Assembly: GCA_025201365.1 (NCBI GenBank)
Contig: JAIXMF010000049.1
Span: 1 to 55,286 of the forward strand
DNA: 55,286 nt
From: Syncephalis plumigaleata
Taxonomy: Eukaryota > Zoopagomycota > Zoopagomycetes > Zoopagales > Piptocephalidaceae
Direction of reading: 5' to 3'
Shown piece after piece: positions 10,829-23,150 of the stretch (the first letter of the stretch is position 1; every line of letters begins with the position of its first letter). The notes under the pieces were generated by a model. It was not told the DNA's origin. It was given only the letters and a program-made list of their open reading frames with translations, and did no database searches. A program made the translations under genes and the position numbers.

Positions 10829-12457
10829 TTACTTTTTAACAATCTGCACAACATCCTCGTCCATTAGTACATGTTCCTTGCCTACTCGCTGTGGATTATG
10901 CTTCACGGAACTACCCCATACCAATGCCCTAATAGATATGTCATCATCATTTATGATTAGTTAGTCAGGTCTTCTGTTTGTTTACGTTAAGAAGAGAGCA
11001 AGCAATGACTTACATTCTGAACTGACTAAGAATCGATCGATGAATCGAGTTACAGAAATCTTCAACGGTGCATCGTCCATTGGTCATCACCACCGGTTGC
11101 GCGTAGTCGGGCAGTTGTCCCTTGGGTTTGGTATAACTAGAGACAAGCCATTAAGCATTAGTAACAAGTTGTATATCATGCATTACTGCTTCTTACATTC
11201 GCACGAGATTGAGATACTCCCAGGACCTTTCCAGTAATTCGTCAAAGTTCCATTCGTGATGTGCGGAAATAGGAACAGCATGAGGAATCTTGTAGACTAG
11301 ATCCAATTCCTACATGTAATACGAGTATTAATTTACATTTGAATGACAATAAAACACCAAGCTTACCTCAATGGAAATCTGATCAATCTTGTTGAGCACA
11401 TAAATGGCTGGAATATACACACTATAATGTACACTCGTTTATAACATTGCTACCATTACCATTTATACTGCCACACTTACCGATTGCCTTCGATAATATC
11501 GATAAGATCATCGGGTGTCGCGTCACACTTGAAGCTAACATCAGCATTATGGATCTTGTATTCCGATAGAATAGCCTTGACTTGCTCCAAATCCAAATAA
11601 GTCAATGGCACGGTATTCGTCATATTGATACCGCCACGCTCCTTGCGTTTAAAGTAAATGTTGGGCGGTTCTTTATTCAATCGAATGCCGAATCCTTCCA
11701 ATTCATGCTCGATGACATGCTTGTCCGTCAATGGCTTAAGCACATCAAGCACTAGATAGATGAGCGAACAGGTACGCGCCACTAAATCACCATGCCAATG
11801 TTAGCATCCTATTACTATCACTATTATTCTATATTCATGTTGCCGATAACTTACCCGCAATAACTTGACGACCACGACCCTTGCCATCTTTGGCACCTTC
11901 GATAATACCCGGCAAATCAAGAATCTAATCGTAGAATAGTGTTTAATACTAGCAAGCATCAATAATAATACAAAAAGAAGGATAACCTACTTGAATCTTG
12001 GCTCCTTTATACTGAATCATACCTGGCACCGTAGTCAACGTTGTGAATTCATACGCGCCCACTTCAGAGAATGTGCCCGTCATTTTAGACATTAGCGTGG
12101 ATTTGCCCACTGACGGAAATCCTATATAATAGTAGAATCGTTGATTAGACGCTTGACTATAACCAGTATACCACCGCACTTACCGATGAAACCAATACGC
12201 GCTACACCCGTCTTTGCCACTTCGAATCCAACTGTAACAAGACAAGATTCAATCTATCCGTTCATAATAAACGCTATATCGATGCTGTAGCACTTACCAC
12301 CTTCACCGCCACCGCCACCACCCTTTGGTGTCAGTAGTTCACGACGTAATTTAGCAAGCTTCGCTTTTAGAATTCCCAAATGATACGAAGTCGCCTTGTT
12401 CTTTTGGGTACGAGCCATTTCGGCCTCGATTTCCTTAATCTTTTCAACAGTCGACAT
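10829..12457 (-). CDS. DRG1: developmentally regulated GTP-binding protein DRG1 / Rbg1
   Basis: Nine exons (12457-12298, 12231-12184, 12121-11991, 11924-11855, 11781-11481, 11421-11367, 11309-11197, 11136-11014, 10928-10829) give 366 aa; human DRG1 has 367. The parts in order are an N-terminal helical region ([20 protein letters not shown]), a Gly linker, G1 GFPSVGKST, the switch region [11 protein letters not shown]3 [11 protein letters not shown], the DRG insertion domain, G4 NKID, a [16 protein letters not shown]5 region, and a C-terminal TGS domain ([11 protein letters not shown] ... [23 protein letters not shown]). It is a translation-associated GTPase that resolves ribosome stalls with Tma46/ZC3H15, whose gene is next but one. 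All residues expected for GTP binding are present. Confidence 0.97.
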
Positions 12458-12597
12458 GTTGAGAGATATTCGCTAGATTATCGTAAATGTGAAAGAATGA
12501 GTGAGAGAGAAAAATGTATATCAAGTGGAACAAAAATCAATACATAAGTAGAGAAAATTAACATCAAAAAATAATCATCATCTACGAGTACAGGCTA

Positions 12598-12814
12598 TTT
12601 CCATCCAATTTGCGCAGTTAGCCTTATGTCTTTACGAATTAATAATATTTAACATTATCAATATAGGATCCATTACTAACTACTGAATTGTTATTATTAT
12701 TATCATGCTGTGTTAATTGGCATTTCTATGGTAATAGTGGTGTTAACAATTGTGCAAATCTATTTATTAATAAACTGCAAAAGCTAAAGGATAAATGCGC
12801 AAATTGGATGGAAA
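12598..12814. mobile_element. MITE-like element with perfect 19-bp terminal inverted repeats
   Basis: TTTCCATCCAATTTGCGCA at 12598-12616 is mirrored exactly by TGCGCAAATTGGATGGAAA at 12796-12814. Similarity continues imperfectly for about 12 bp inward. The 217-bp element has no open frame. Its AT-rich core matches a second copy near 34640-34840. I do not see a convincing target-site duplication. The element lies between DRG1 and the 3' end of the PX-protein gene. Confidence 0.65.
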
Positions 12815-12869
12815 AACACTGTACTTCATGAAACGAAAATAAAGTGAGAATATAAGGTATTCCTCTAGA

Positions 12870-15800
12870 TTATGTAACAACATAGGATAGATGCGACTCG
12901 CCTCTAGATGATGATGACGATGACGACGAGGTAGCAATACGCGCCAATGTTCCCACTAGTTGTTCATCCAACTGTGTTCGTAATTCTCTTATGAATGGAT
13001 TGACCATTTCTGGTATCACCTTCAATTGCGGTAATGGAATGGGAGGTTCAACAATGGCATTAACACGTCGATTCATGCTCGTTTCCTGCTGTTGCTGCTG
13101 CGACATTGATTCACTATCTCCTTCTTGTCTTGCTTCTCCTCCTTCTCCTGCAAGTCTATTTGCTTCTTCTTCCATGTAACGCTGCCATTCCAGTAGCATG
13201 GCATCATCCTCGTCATCACCCTCATCGCCCATAACATCTTCAACATCGGCGCTTACACCCAGTTGGTCAAGAATATCCTGCACGTCCTGTTCCGTCCAGT
13301 CGTTGACGTTCGTTTGTAAGCGTGCTTGTAATTTACGTCGATGTCGCTCCTTGACTTGATGTCGATACCCGGCCAATTGATGTAAATCCTCCTTGAGTGC
13401 CGCCGTCTGATCCACGCCAGACGATGATGCCACTTGCGAAGCAATCGCTTGTATATCAATGACACCACTGCCCGATTGAAGGAATTGCATAATGGTCTCG
13501 GCCCAGTTGAGCACATTATCGAATAGTCCATGACGATCACGCGAATACAGTCGATGCAAGAATTGGTACATATTGCCTCTGTATCGATTGACTAGTGCTC
13601 TAAATGGCTCCAATGGATTACGGCCATCATTATCTAATAAGCAATTAATAAATAAATATTCTCTTATTATTACAATCGAGTATCACTTACGTATACGCCA
13701 TTCATCCATTCTCTCGACGGTGTGGATTAGATCATCAACAAACGCGGCAATATCCATTATATAATCACCGATATTCGCTGCTTTATACACTTCCGCCAAT
13801 GGACCATACACTACCGCGATAATATCCTTGAGTAGATCACTTGTACTACCCTCGAATATAAGGCTAAGTATGGTTTCTTTGTCGTGTTTCTTTAGATATA
13901 GCGTCAATAGTTTACGCAATTTACCAAGCAATGTTCGATTGGGACGTGCATGACCATTGCTAACAGGCCAGATACGTTCCAATTGAATGGCGTGCAATTC
14001 TGGTGCTATACTATTATCGTGTAATAATCGCATTAACAACTCATCATCCGACATTTCTACATAGTTTCCATCACATTAATCATCCTATCATCATCTAGTG
14101 TATATATTATCAAATACTCACCAGCATCATCGGGATATTGTAACTTGGGATGTGTGATATACTTGTTAATCTTGTGACAAATAGCCAAGTCGCCAATCTC
14201 TCGTTCTAGCCTTTCAATATCACCATCCAGTTCTTTTAATGTTTCATTAACATTAGTAGCAATAATACTAATAGCCATGTCATTGTATTATTGCTCAATT
14301 AGTAATTGTAATTCATGCTAGATCATCATGAAATAACCTACCGTTGCAGTACACTACGCTGTCCAAATGGTCGAGCCAGGAATAGATCAGTCACGCCTTT
14401 GGCCATTCGAGCGGGATTCGATATCTTCAAGACAGTGCGTAAAGCACGATAAGGTATCATGCCATTGGTACGCTTTAACGATGCCAACTTGGCAGGTGAA
14501 TCATCCGAGCTATAAAAGTTTATGTAAAGTGAAGTAGCAAAACTAGTTTATACGTATATGTATATCTGTCAGTATTGCAACTTTCATGTCCTACCATTAA
14601 TGCTTACTTGATGCAAAGATAATTAAATGTAGCCTGACAATAAGATGGTAATTTATCAACATCATCGACACGTTTCAACATGTCAACAAGTCGTTGTAGT
14701 CCACCTAGTCAATATCGTATTTAGTTATTATGTTGTAGTCACTTTCCTCTTCCCAATGATTAACCCTACCACTAGATAGCACTTCCTTGCGAAGATTCGC
14801 CATATCCACTTGATATTGTTTGGTAAGTCGTTCCGATTCCTCTTGCGCCCTCACTGACTCTTCATACAGCTGCCATTCTCGTGCTGCACGACACTCGGCA
14901 TCCAGGAGAGATTCGCCTTGCAAGTCAATCGGTTCATCCGTTAGAAATGAATGAAAGATTGGCGAGTGTGCCACAGGTCGAATAACAACAAGGCGACGCA
15001 AATGAGCTCGCATTAATAGCCGGTCCTTCTCGCGGTAGAATACTTCATGTTGCATTGCTTTATTATGTGTTTTTGGCGGTGGAAATGGTAATTCCAATGA
15101 TGGCATAGCTCGACGTATCTATAATTAGTAGTAATGATCATGAGTATACTATATATTGATGTCACTCATCATTTACCTGCTTATGCAATCGACGCAGATC
15201 ATGAAATCGTCTCGCTACATAGAGATGATTACCATTATCAAAGGTAACCGACAATATAAATTCCTATTATTCCACCGTACATTTGTTAGATGAAATACTA
15301 CTAATAAACGTTCAATCACTTACAGCATGCGTTGTATCACGAAGTTTACCCGATTTCTGCACAGGGCGTACGGTGACCACATTCAAATTAATACCGTTGA
15401 CACCCTTCGGTGGTCCTACACTCGGCTCACTAGGTTTATCCTCGTTGGCAGTGGTGGCAGTGGTGGTGGTGGTGGTTGCATCGTCTTGCTCTCGATGCTC
15501 TCCACTTATATCGATCGATTGTAGAGAATGCTCATGCGTGTCAGCATGCTCTTCATTCTCTGTTTGCTGCGTAGATGTATCCGTGGTATTATCAGCTGGC
15601 AGTTTACCCGCACTATGACTACCCTCCACGAGATCTGGCTCACTTAGTAGTGCAATGGAGGGTGCTTCCGTTAATTTGGTACCCGAATAAAAGAAAAGCG
15701 TCAATAGTCGATTCAGTCGTTTCATCATCTGTTGTCGTTTATGCTTCTCGCCTGATTCGCGACTATTACCAATACCGCGAGCAGCCAACTGATCGAGGAA

Positions 15801-16460
15801 TCGTTGTACTCGAGGCCAGAATGAAGGACCAGCATCGCGGAATAGCGGGAAACTCACCACGTAGCGCAAGTAGATGTAGCGCAACAAGGGAGTGGGATCA
15901 AAGGTGGACGGGCTAATCCGCGTGCCAACTGCGCCAGCTGGTAATCGACGTAGATATTGCAATGATGGATTAGCCGCTAAATAGACTAGCTCCTGAGTTA
16001 TCTCGCGATTAATTAACTCGCGAGTAACCAAGCGTTGCTGTTGACTGTCCAATAATGTTGGAGGAGGCGCATTAGTACATATAGAATCAGTAATGTTATT
16101 AGTAGTCGATGATAATGCATCTGGCTGATTTGATGTATTTATAGTATTATTGGTAGCCGATTCAGTTGCTGATATATCTGTTGGATTTATCTCACTATTA
16201 TTGGTACTATTGCTATACAACTGCTCTTTTGCAGAAGTAAATGATTTTGCACGCATATCGTCGTCGTCTTCGTCGTCGTCATCTTCATTGTAAAGTACAA
16301 ACTCGTATTTCTGACTATCCGAAGAGGTTGTATGGTTGTGGTGACTACTAGAACTTGTTGTTGTAGCTGTACTGCTACTACTAGTTAATGGCTGGTCACT
16401 AGCATCTACAAATGTAGACAATGGAGACGGTGTTCTCGTGTCCGGTCGTTCATTAGACAT
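12870..16460 (-). CDS. PX-domain protein with PX-associated domains (Ypr097w type)
   Basis: Eight exons (16460-15324, 15263-15177, 15118-14770, 14704-14608, 14509-14342, 14267-14122, 14056-13691, 13633-12870) give 1037 aa. An N-terminal Ser/Thr/Asn-rich tail (about 1-160) precedes a helical domain (LVTRELINREITQELVYLAA ... LLRYIYLRYVVSFPLF). The PX domain follows near residues 360-480 (GINLNVVTVRPVQKSG, then HLYVARRFHDLRRLHKQIRR, then the hallmark LPFPPPKTHNK). The C-terminal half carries the PX-associated domain (ARMAKGVTDLFLARPFGQRS, WRIRHNDGRNPLEPFRALVN) and coiled-coil stretches. PX domains bind phosphoinositides on membranes; the yeast homolog is poorly characterised and binds PI3P. The intron at 14769-14705 uses gtaggg. 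The function is inferred only from domain content. Confidence 0.85.
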
Positions 16461-17005
16461 TATACACGATAGAATATAAGGTAAATGGGAATACTCTGCT
16501 AATAGAATGCCAATTCGATAAAATGAATAAAAGAATGAATAATAAAGAGACTTGTAATGTGCTAGTATTGTAGAAAGGAAGAAAAATAATAGAGCGATGG
16601 GTTGTGCAGTCCTACATCAGTGTCTTATTCAATTGTAAGACAAACCAGCCATGGCATAAAACGGTTTTGCGTAAAACACGGTGATATTCACATTTGTTCA
16701 CTGCTTGGTCGATTAACATCGTAAGTGATTTGTAACATGTTTGTATTAATAACTATCTAATAAGAACATACTAGTAGTAATGACGATGACGATGATGATG
16801 ATGATGATAAGTTGCGTAATAATGTATTACAAAGAGTATTCTAAATAATCACTTATATCTATTTGTTGATATAGAAAAGCATCACCTCAAGACAAACAAA
16901 AAGATGTTACTGCTGCATAATTATCTATCATACAATAGTTTCAAATAGAGCGATGATCTACATGCTTAAAAATGCTTAATGGAATGTGCGCTTGAAAGGA
17001 GGCGG
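16461..17005. other. intergenic stretch
   Basis: Upstream region of the PX-protein gene. It contains an imperfect (GAT)n microsatellite near 16780-16808. No gene seen. Confidence 0.4.
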
Positions 17006-17345
17006 TTAATTGATCATTATCGCCGACTGCTTGGCATCACTACTACTAGTTTTCTCATCTCTATCCTCGTCAAGCATCACATTCATAGTCTTGAATAAAA
17101 GGCTCGGCAACGGAATAGACAGCGATGACACTGTTATACATTGACATATCTCTGCCTATCTTTTTTATATGTGTGTATAGCTTACCTTGAGCAAACCATT
17201 TTACGCAGCCCATGTTCTCCTTGACAGTCACCATGTGAAATAGGATACCTGCGTTTCTACGAACTGTTCCATGGATATGGATACAATATCAGTGTCATTA
17301 TCACTCGTATTATTCAATGGCACTCTTATCCACATGAACACCTTT
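17006..17345 (-). CDS. possible spliced gene fragment, unrecognised
   Basis: Two segments look coding when joined: 17345-17249 (KVFMWIRVPLNNTSDNDTD ... MEQFVETQ) and 17155-17006 (AEICQCITVSSLSIPLPSLL ... KQSAIMIN, then stop). They join in phase across a 93-nt intron (gtatcc to gatag). An acceptor (attagaacag) precedes the first segment, so at least one 5' exon is missing. It may lie in the open frame at 17393-17698 but I could not make the phase fit convincingly. I do not recognise the protein. The 5' splice site is weak and no clear branch site is visible, so this may be chance. Confidence 0.3.
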
Positions 17346-18239
17346 CTGTTCTAATTACGGATAATGAAGTCGCAAGGCTTACAATAGCCCTACTATATAA
17401 TTACTATCCCATGTGGTGTAAGACTACGATGTGCATCGGTATATGTGTGGATGAGTGTGGATGCGTGTATGGATGTGTGTGTGTGTGTGTGTCTACCGTA
17501 TGAAGATGGTTTCTTTTTTAGATATTCTCGACCATCCATCGCCTCTTCCCCTCCTCCTCCTCTGCCACTACCGCTGTTGCTGCTGTCATATCTCCTTTTT
17601 TGCGTGTTATTCAACCTCCACAGGTTGCTTTTAAACATTGCTCGCGCGGCATCAACCTTGGAGCCTGCCATTGACGCTTCTCTTTCCATTTCCTCCACTC
17701 ATTGTTTGTCTGTGTATGCGTGTATGTGTGGCATTATACCGTCACGGCTTGCAGTACTACACTCGTCTTTATTATTTCCCTTTATTAACTTGGTATTACG
17801 CTTTGCTAAGCAAGATTAAAAGTATCATCTTGGTGTTCTAGCCAATAGGCGTTTAAAATTTATTAGTATTACTTACTATTAGCGTGTTCTAGTGAGACAC
17901 GCGTTTACACGTAAGTAGATAGCAGCAGAGCAGTGTAATAACTCAAAGAAACAACCAGCTAACTGCGCGTTTACCACTCTCCTGTATAACTGTTACGAAT
18001 CCACGTCATGACTAGTATATTCATCCATCTTTCTACCATTTCAGCAGAAGCCGTACACTTATACTCCACTTACGCAACCGTGCAAACACGCGCATTAGGT
18101 GCAGTGTTGAATACTGTCATCTTGTCAATTATCATCATATACCTATAGTAAGTGCAGGATGAGTCTTTGTAGATTCGACTATATAAGCAGGAATAGCTAA
18201 CATGTCACACTGTGCGGGTGGTTAATAGGAATATCGTAG
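17346..18239. other. intergenic stretch before the CAF120-like gene
   Basis: Contains (GT)n/(AC)n runs near 17470-17490 and a Lys/Arg/Gly-rich minus-strand open frame (17698-17393) that could be an exon of the tentative gene to its left. No firm feature. Confidence 0.35.
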
Positions 18240-21200
18240 ATGAGCGAATCAGCCGTCAACATGGAAGCTAGTGACCAGCAACTACCTCCTCCGCTAACCG
18301 ACCCTTCTCCGACTACACCTACCGGTGGTGGTGGTGGTGCAGTATCACCGTCTGCTGCCAACACTGGTAGTATTAGTGCAGGTATGTCATTTTGCATATA
18401 AACTAATTAAAAGATGTCTTACTAATCAGCTGTCAATATTGTATTTGCCGAACAATAGCTTCATCACCAAGTGGCAATGGAATGACCGCACAAGAACCTG
18501 CCACGTTTAATCCTGCAGGTATACCCCCGGAAATAGTACCTATAGCGCAGCGTTTCTTCACCTTTACCAATAAGGTTTACATGCGTGGACTTCTTAACAA
18601 AAAGAACGATATCATGCCGGATGGAAAACCGTTTAGCGTACGTGACTGGACCTCGTGGTATGTTGAACTACGCGGGCCTGTTCTGACATTCTGGACCACT
18701 ACCGATTTAGTCGGAGATGCAGCTCGTCTACAACTACTTCATGATCCGCAAGTATTGAGCGCTCACAAATCGCAAACCATACCAAACTACATCAACATCA
18801 CGGATTCGGTGGCCGAGGTCATTGGCATGTTCGAGGATCGTCAATTCGTGCTTAGTCTTAACACGGCCGGTGCCAATCGATTCTATCTGGAGGCCACCGG
18901 GCCACAGGTCATGCTAGCCTGGGTACGCTGCATTCGTTTAGCGTGCTACGAGGTCACTCATTTGTGCGAGATCTATACGCAAGCCTTGATGAGTCGACCC
19001 GCATTCAGCAAGGGTGCCTCAACGCGATCCGGTAAACGTACAGAAGGCTGGCTACAAGCACGAGCCACCGGCAGTACGGAATGGAAAAAGTACTGGACGG
19101 TCATTGATGTGGCGGGCCCAGTACCGCGAGTGGTATTCATGGACTCGAAACGATCCAAGAAGCCTATCTTCGTGATGACCAACATTTCACAGGCATACGC
19201 CATTTATCCGGAGAAACCGCAACTGGTCGACCTATCAACAATTCATAAACTGGAGGGTTTAGTATTACACGGCGAGGATTCATCACCGGTGCCTGCATTC
19301 GTTCAATTAATGGCACCAGCACCCGCGGAAATGGCACGCTGGCTATGTGCCGTCCATGATGCCTTCTACCTGTATGGCTGCCCGGGTATGCCACAAATCA
19401 TACCGCTACCTGACGAGCATAATCTCTATTTGGATCCCGCCGAAGTGGCCGATGTACCGGTGGACGGGCATAGTCTAGCCGCCACCAAACAGATATTTGA
19501 TCGAATTGCTAATGAAAAACAACAGCAACGTCATCGATCGCCTGCTACTAGTAATTCGGGTAGTTCGGCTGCATCTCCATTCGCACCACGTCCTCCCACC
19601 ATGAGTCGTAGCAATAATAGTAGCTCGCAACATCCTAATATGCAACACTCTGGTATATTCGCGCCATCTAGCCATCGACAAGGACATGTTCATCAGCCAA
19701 GTCTACACAATCCCAGCGGTAGTGGACCGATGCCACCGCCACCACCTCCTCCAGTGAATCCCATGAATCCCAACTATTATTCTCCTCCCCCTCTTGGTAA
19801 TAATGGTCCACCATTACCACATCCTCCTCCACACCCGATACAACACCAAATGAATGTACCATCACCACCCGGTTCACGTAATAGCTCACTCAGTGATCGC
19901 GCTCCTCATAATCGACCGCCATTGTCGCATAATCCGAGTAACATGAGTGTGTCATCGAACCATCAGTATGTGCCACCGCCACAGCAGAATGCTATCAATC
20001 CAATGGTGCACAATCATGTTGGTACTACCAATCCAGGTCACACGGTCAACTCTTCTATCTCGTCCAATAACAACAGTCAAGATCGTCAGCTGCCCATTAC
20101 TAATACATCGTCGATATCGCCTCCAATGGCATTGTCCTCATTGCCCGAGATTCCATCTATTAGTGGTGATTTAATGGGAGATGGACTGCATGGACTATCA
20201 TTGACCGAGAAAGATACGAAATCAGAGAAGAAAGAAGAGAAACCACAACGACGACGTAAACCGGCTCGTCCATTAGCCAGTGATTCTGAAGAGGAGGATG
20301 ATGATGACGACGAGGAGGATAATGAAGAAGATGACGAGGATGAAGATGAGCCAGCTGAGAAGAAGAAAGAAGTGGCAGCACCTGTCAAGCCATCTCCACC
20401 TGTATCGCAAACTAGTCCACCCATTATTCATCCTAGCAGCGATCTATTGCCACCCATTGGCGGTCTAATATCATCCGATATCAACTTGTCATTCCTTAAT
20501 GTCGACCCTCATGCAGCGGAATCGGCGGTAACCAGTACGAAAGCAGACACATCAAGCACTACAGCGAAACCTGCTACCGAGGAGAGTGCTGCAGAGGCAC
20601 CATTAAGTGCAGCAGCTAAACGACGTAATCGACGATTAGCCAAGGCACAGGCACCACTTCCATCGGATAGTGAAGAGGATGATGACGATGATGACGATGA
20701 CGATGATGGCGAGAATAAGCCAAATCTACCAATGACGACCACGACAATTAATACGACAGGCAACAATCCGATACTAGGCACATCCAACGCCAATGCCTCT
20801 ACACAATCATTAGGTATGAATGAAACAATGGATTCGATAGCACGTCCACGTACGGGTAGTGTTCCAATGCTTAGCGAGGGACGTCGACCATCAATGCCAT
20901 TCGACTGGCAATCCAATAACTCTGGTAATTTACTAAAACATACTATCATCATATACAATTACTAACAACGTTGTTAATAGAAACCACACTTCCATCCATG
21001 CAATCAGGTCGTCCTCAATCGGCACACTTACTAGAATCGGGACCAGCTTATCCAGCGATGACTATGAATGCTGCCAATGTTGGTGTCGGTGCCGGTGTTG
21101 GCGGTACATTCAATCAAATGCGTCCAATGAGCCATGCTATGGGTAGCACATTTGACCCTATGCAACCGATGCCTGGTATGGAGTTTATGACACCAGAGGA

Positions 21201-22788
21201 GCGTTGGCGTTGGGAGCAACAACAGCTACAGCTACAACAGCAACAAATGTATATGGCACAATCGGGCGGCATTATGCAGCCACCAATGGCGCCATTTATG
21301 GGACACAATCGTATATCCATGTTCAGTCAAGGCAGCGGTAGCGTATACGGTGGCGGTATGGGCAGTGGACCAGGTAGTGCTTATGGCGATGATAATCAAA
21401 GTATCGTTAACGGTATGCGACCAAATCCACACAACATGGGCTACACCAATGAACATATGCAACGTATGCATATCGCGCAAGAGGCAGGTTTCGACTACAC
21501 GGGCATGCAAATGGGCGATTTCAAGCCACCGCAAAACTCGTTGCTAGCCGCGCATGATGCAGCAAAACAACATCAGAGTGTCTACGGTCTACCCGGCATG
21601 AGTGGCATATCGGGCAATGTAGGAGGACAACGCAGTGGTCCACTCGTGCAACTAAAGGAGAAGCGTAAGCAAGCACAAACCACGGGACTAGTTGGCGCCA
21701 TTCATGCTCGTGAGCAAATGAAGGCTGCCAATAAGTACAGCAATGCCGCCTATGGCAACCAGCCTCGACATGATCCTGACCGCGAGCGTGAACGAGCATT
21801 AGATCGTGAAAAGGAACGCTGGCTCGAACAGCAACGACAGAGCACGTTCATGCAAGATGAGATGATGCGTAGACGCGCCACGAATATGACACCGGTAGGT
21901 GGTGCCAACATGAGTATGATGCAAGGCATGCCTATGGGTCAGAATCCCAATATGATGATGATGATGCGACCTAATATGACGATGATGGACGATGGCGACG
22001 ACGTATCTCTAATGAACTTTAGCCAGCTACAGCTACAACAACAGCAGCAGCAACAACAGCAGCAACAAGCAATGATGAACGCATCGAATGCTGGTGGATT
22101 TGGTCTAGTTGGCGGACAATTACCGAATCATTCAGCATCAAATATACTTGATGGCTCGCTACTAGGTATACCGTCATCGTTCATGCATAACCATGCTTCG
22201 CCAGCATCATCACCGGGTTTAATGCCTATCACCGGGTTGGAAGACTCGATCAATTCCATGTCACTTAATAAGCGTGAACCCGATCAAGTAATGCAACAAC
22301 AAAAGCACGTACGTCACTCCTCTCGCGGTAACTTGGAGAACATTAGCAACATATCCGACGACGATGATGACGATGACGAGGATGAAGAAGACGATGACGA
22401 CGAGGACTCGGACTCGGAAGGTTCGGTAGACGACGATCTACGTGGACCACCCGGCTCTCGTAGTACGACACAGCTACAAGTAATAACGGAGGTAACGCCA
22501 GATCTAGTCGATATATTCGATCAATTTGTCGATGAACAACTGGAAATGCGCCCATACTCGTTTGTACCGGCCGCACAACTCTACTCGGCTTACAAGCTCT
22601 ACTGTCGAACTAAAGGAGCAAGCGAAATTGCCAATGAAACGGTACTCGAGGAGATGATGACCGATAACGGATTCCTTAAGAAGCGTCGTACCGCCGTGTC
22701 GGGCAAGAAAGGTCGACGTTCCGCATCATCCAAGGAGGCACCGGCAAGTGGCGAGGAAGAATGGTATAACATTGCCCTCGTATCCTAA
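18240..22788 (+). CDS. CAF120: CAF120/Skg3-like PH-domain protein (CCR4-NOT associated)
   Basis: Three exons (18240-18381, 18459-20924, 20981-22788) give 1471 aa. After a short Pro/Gly leader comes the family hallmark: PIAQRFFTFTNKVYMRGLLN, a PH domain (SWYVELRGPVLTFW ... FYLEATGPQVMLAWVRCIRL), then a second PH-like unit starting GWLQARATGSTEWKKYWTVI. The rest is mostly disordered: Pro/His/Asn-rich, acidic Asp/Glu tracts, KRRNRRLAK repeats, Met/Gly-rich and poly-Gln stretches. A compact C-terminal segment ends the protein (EVTPDLVDIFDQFVDEQLEM ... PAAQLYSAYKLYCRTKGASE), discussed separately. Yeast Caf120 and Skg3 are linked to CCR4-NOT and the cell cortex. The family is fungal, which supports the organism call. 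The first ATG is at 18240; a later one at 18482 would lose only the low-complexity leader. Confidence 0.88.
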
Positions 22789-23029
22789 TGTTGATACAGT
22801 TTGTTATCGTTATCGTTATTGTTTCTCTCTATCTATCTAATACGCTCTCTCTCTTTCTCTATTACATTATAGCAATGCATTTATTATTACATCTAAATTG
22901 CGCATAATCAATAATAATAATAATAACTAAATTTATTAAGTGTTTCAATCGAGTCTATAAGTAAATAATAATAAAACCATTTAGCATGTTATTTTACGTT
23001 AGAATACTCGTCTAAAAGATTAAAGAATG
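22789..23029. other. 3' region of the CAF120-like gene
   Basis: Pyrimidine-rich (CTCT)n and AT-rich sequence with ATAATAATAA runs; likely 3' UTR and terminator. No gene. Confidence 0.4.
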
Positions 23030-23150
23030 TAAGACGTTCACACTAGGAGGGTGGAAAGGGAGGTATAAAGCGATAAGTGAGGTCTTATTAGTATAAGACG
23101 CTCACGCAAGTAGAATAGAAATGAGGGACAAAGCGACGAGTGAGGTCTTA
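23030..23150. repeat. two tandem imperfect hairpins (about 58 bp each)
   Basis: Unit 1 (23030-23087) starts TAAGACGTTCAC and ends GTGAGGTCTTA; unit 2 (23094-23150) starts TAAGACGCTCAC and ends GTGAGGTCTTA. The two ends of each unit are near-perfect inverted repeats, and the units are direct repeats of each other with a shared AAAGCGA-type motif before the right arm. Function unknown. Confidence 0.6.

Noticed and set aside
17393-17698. Lys/Arg/Gly-rich minus-strand open frame as a first exon for the tentative 17.0-kb gene
   Set aside because: No donor with matching phase and good sequence could be found; kept only as a possibility.
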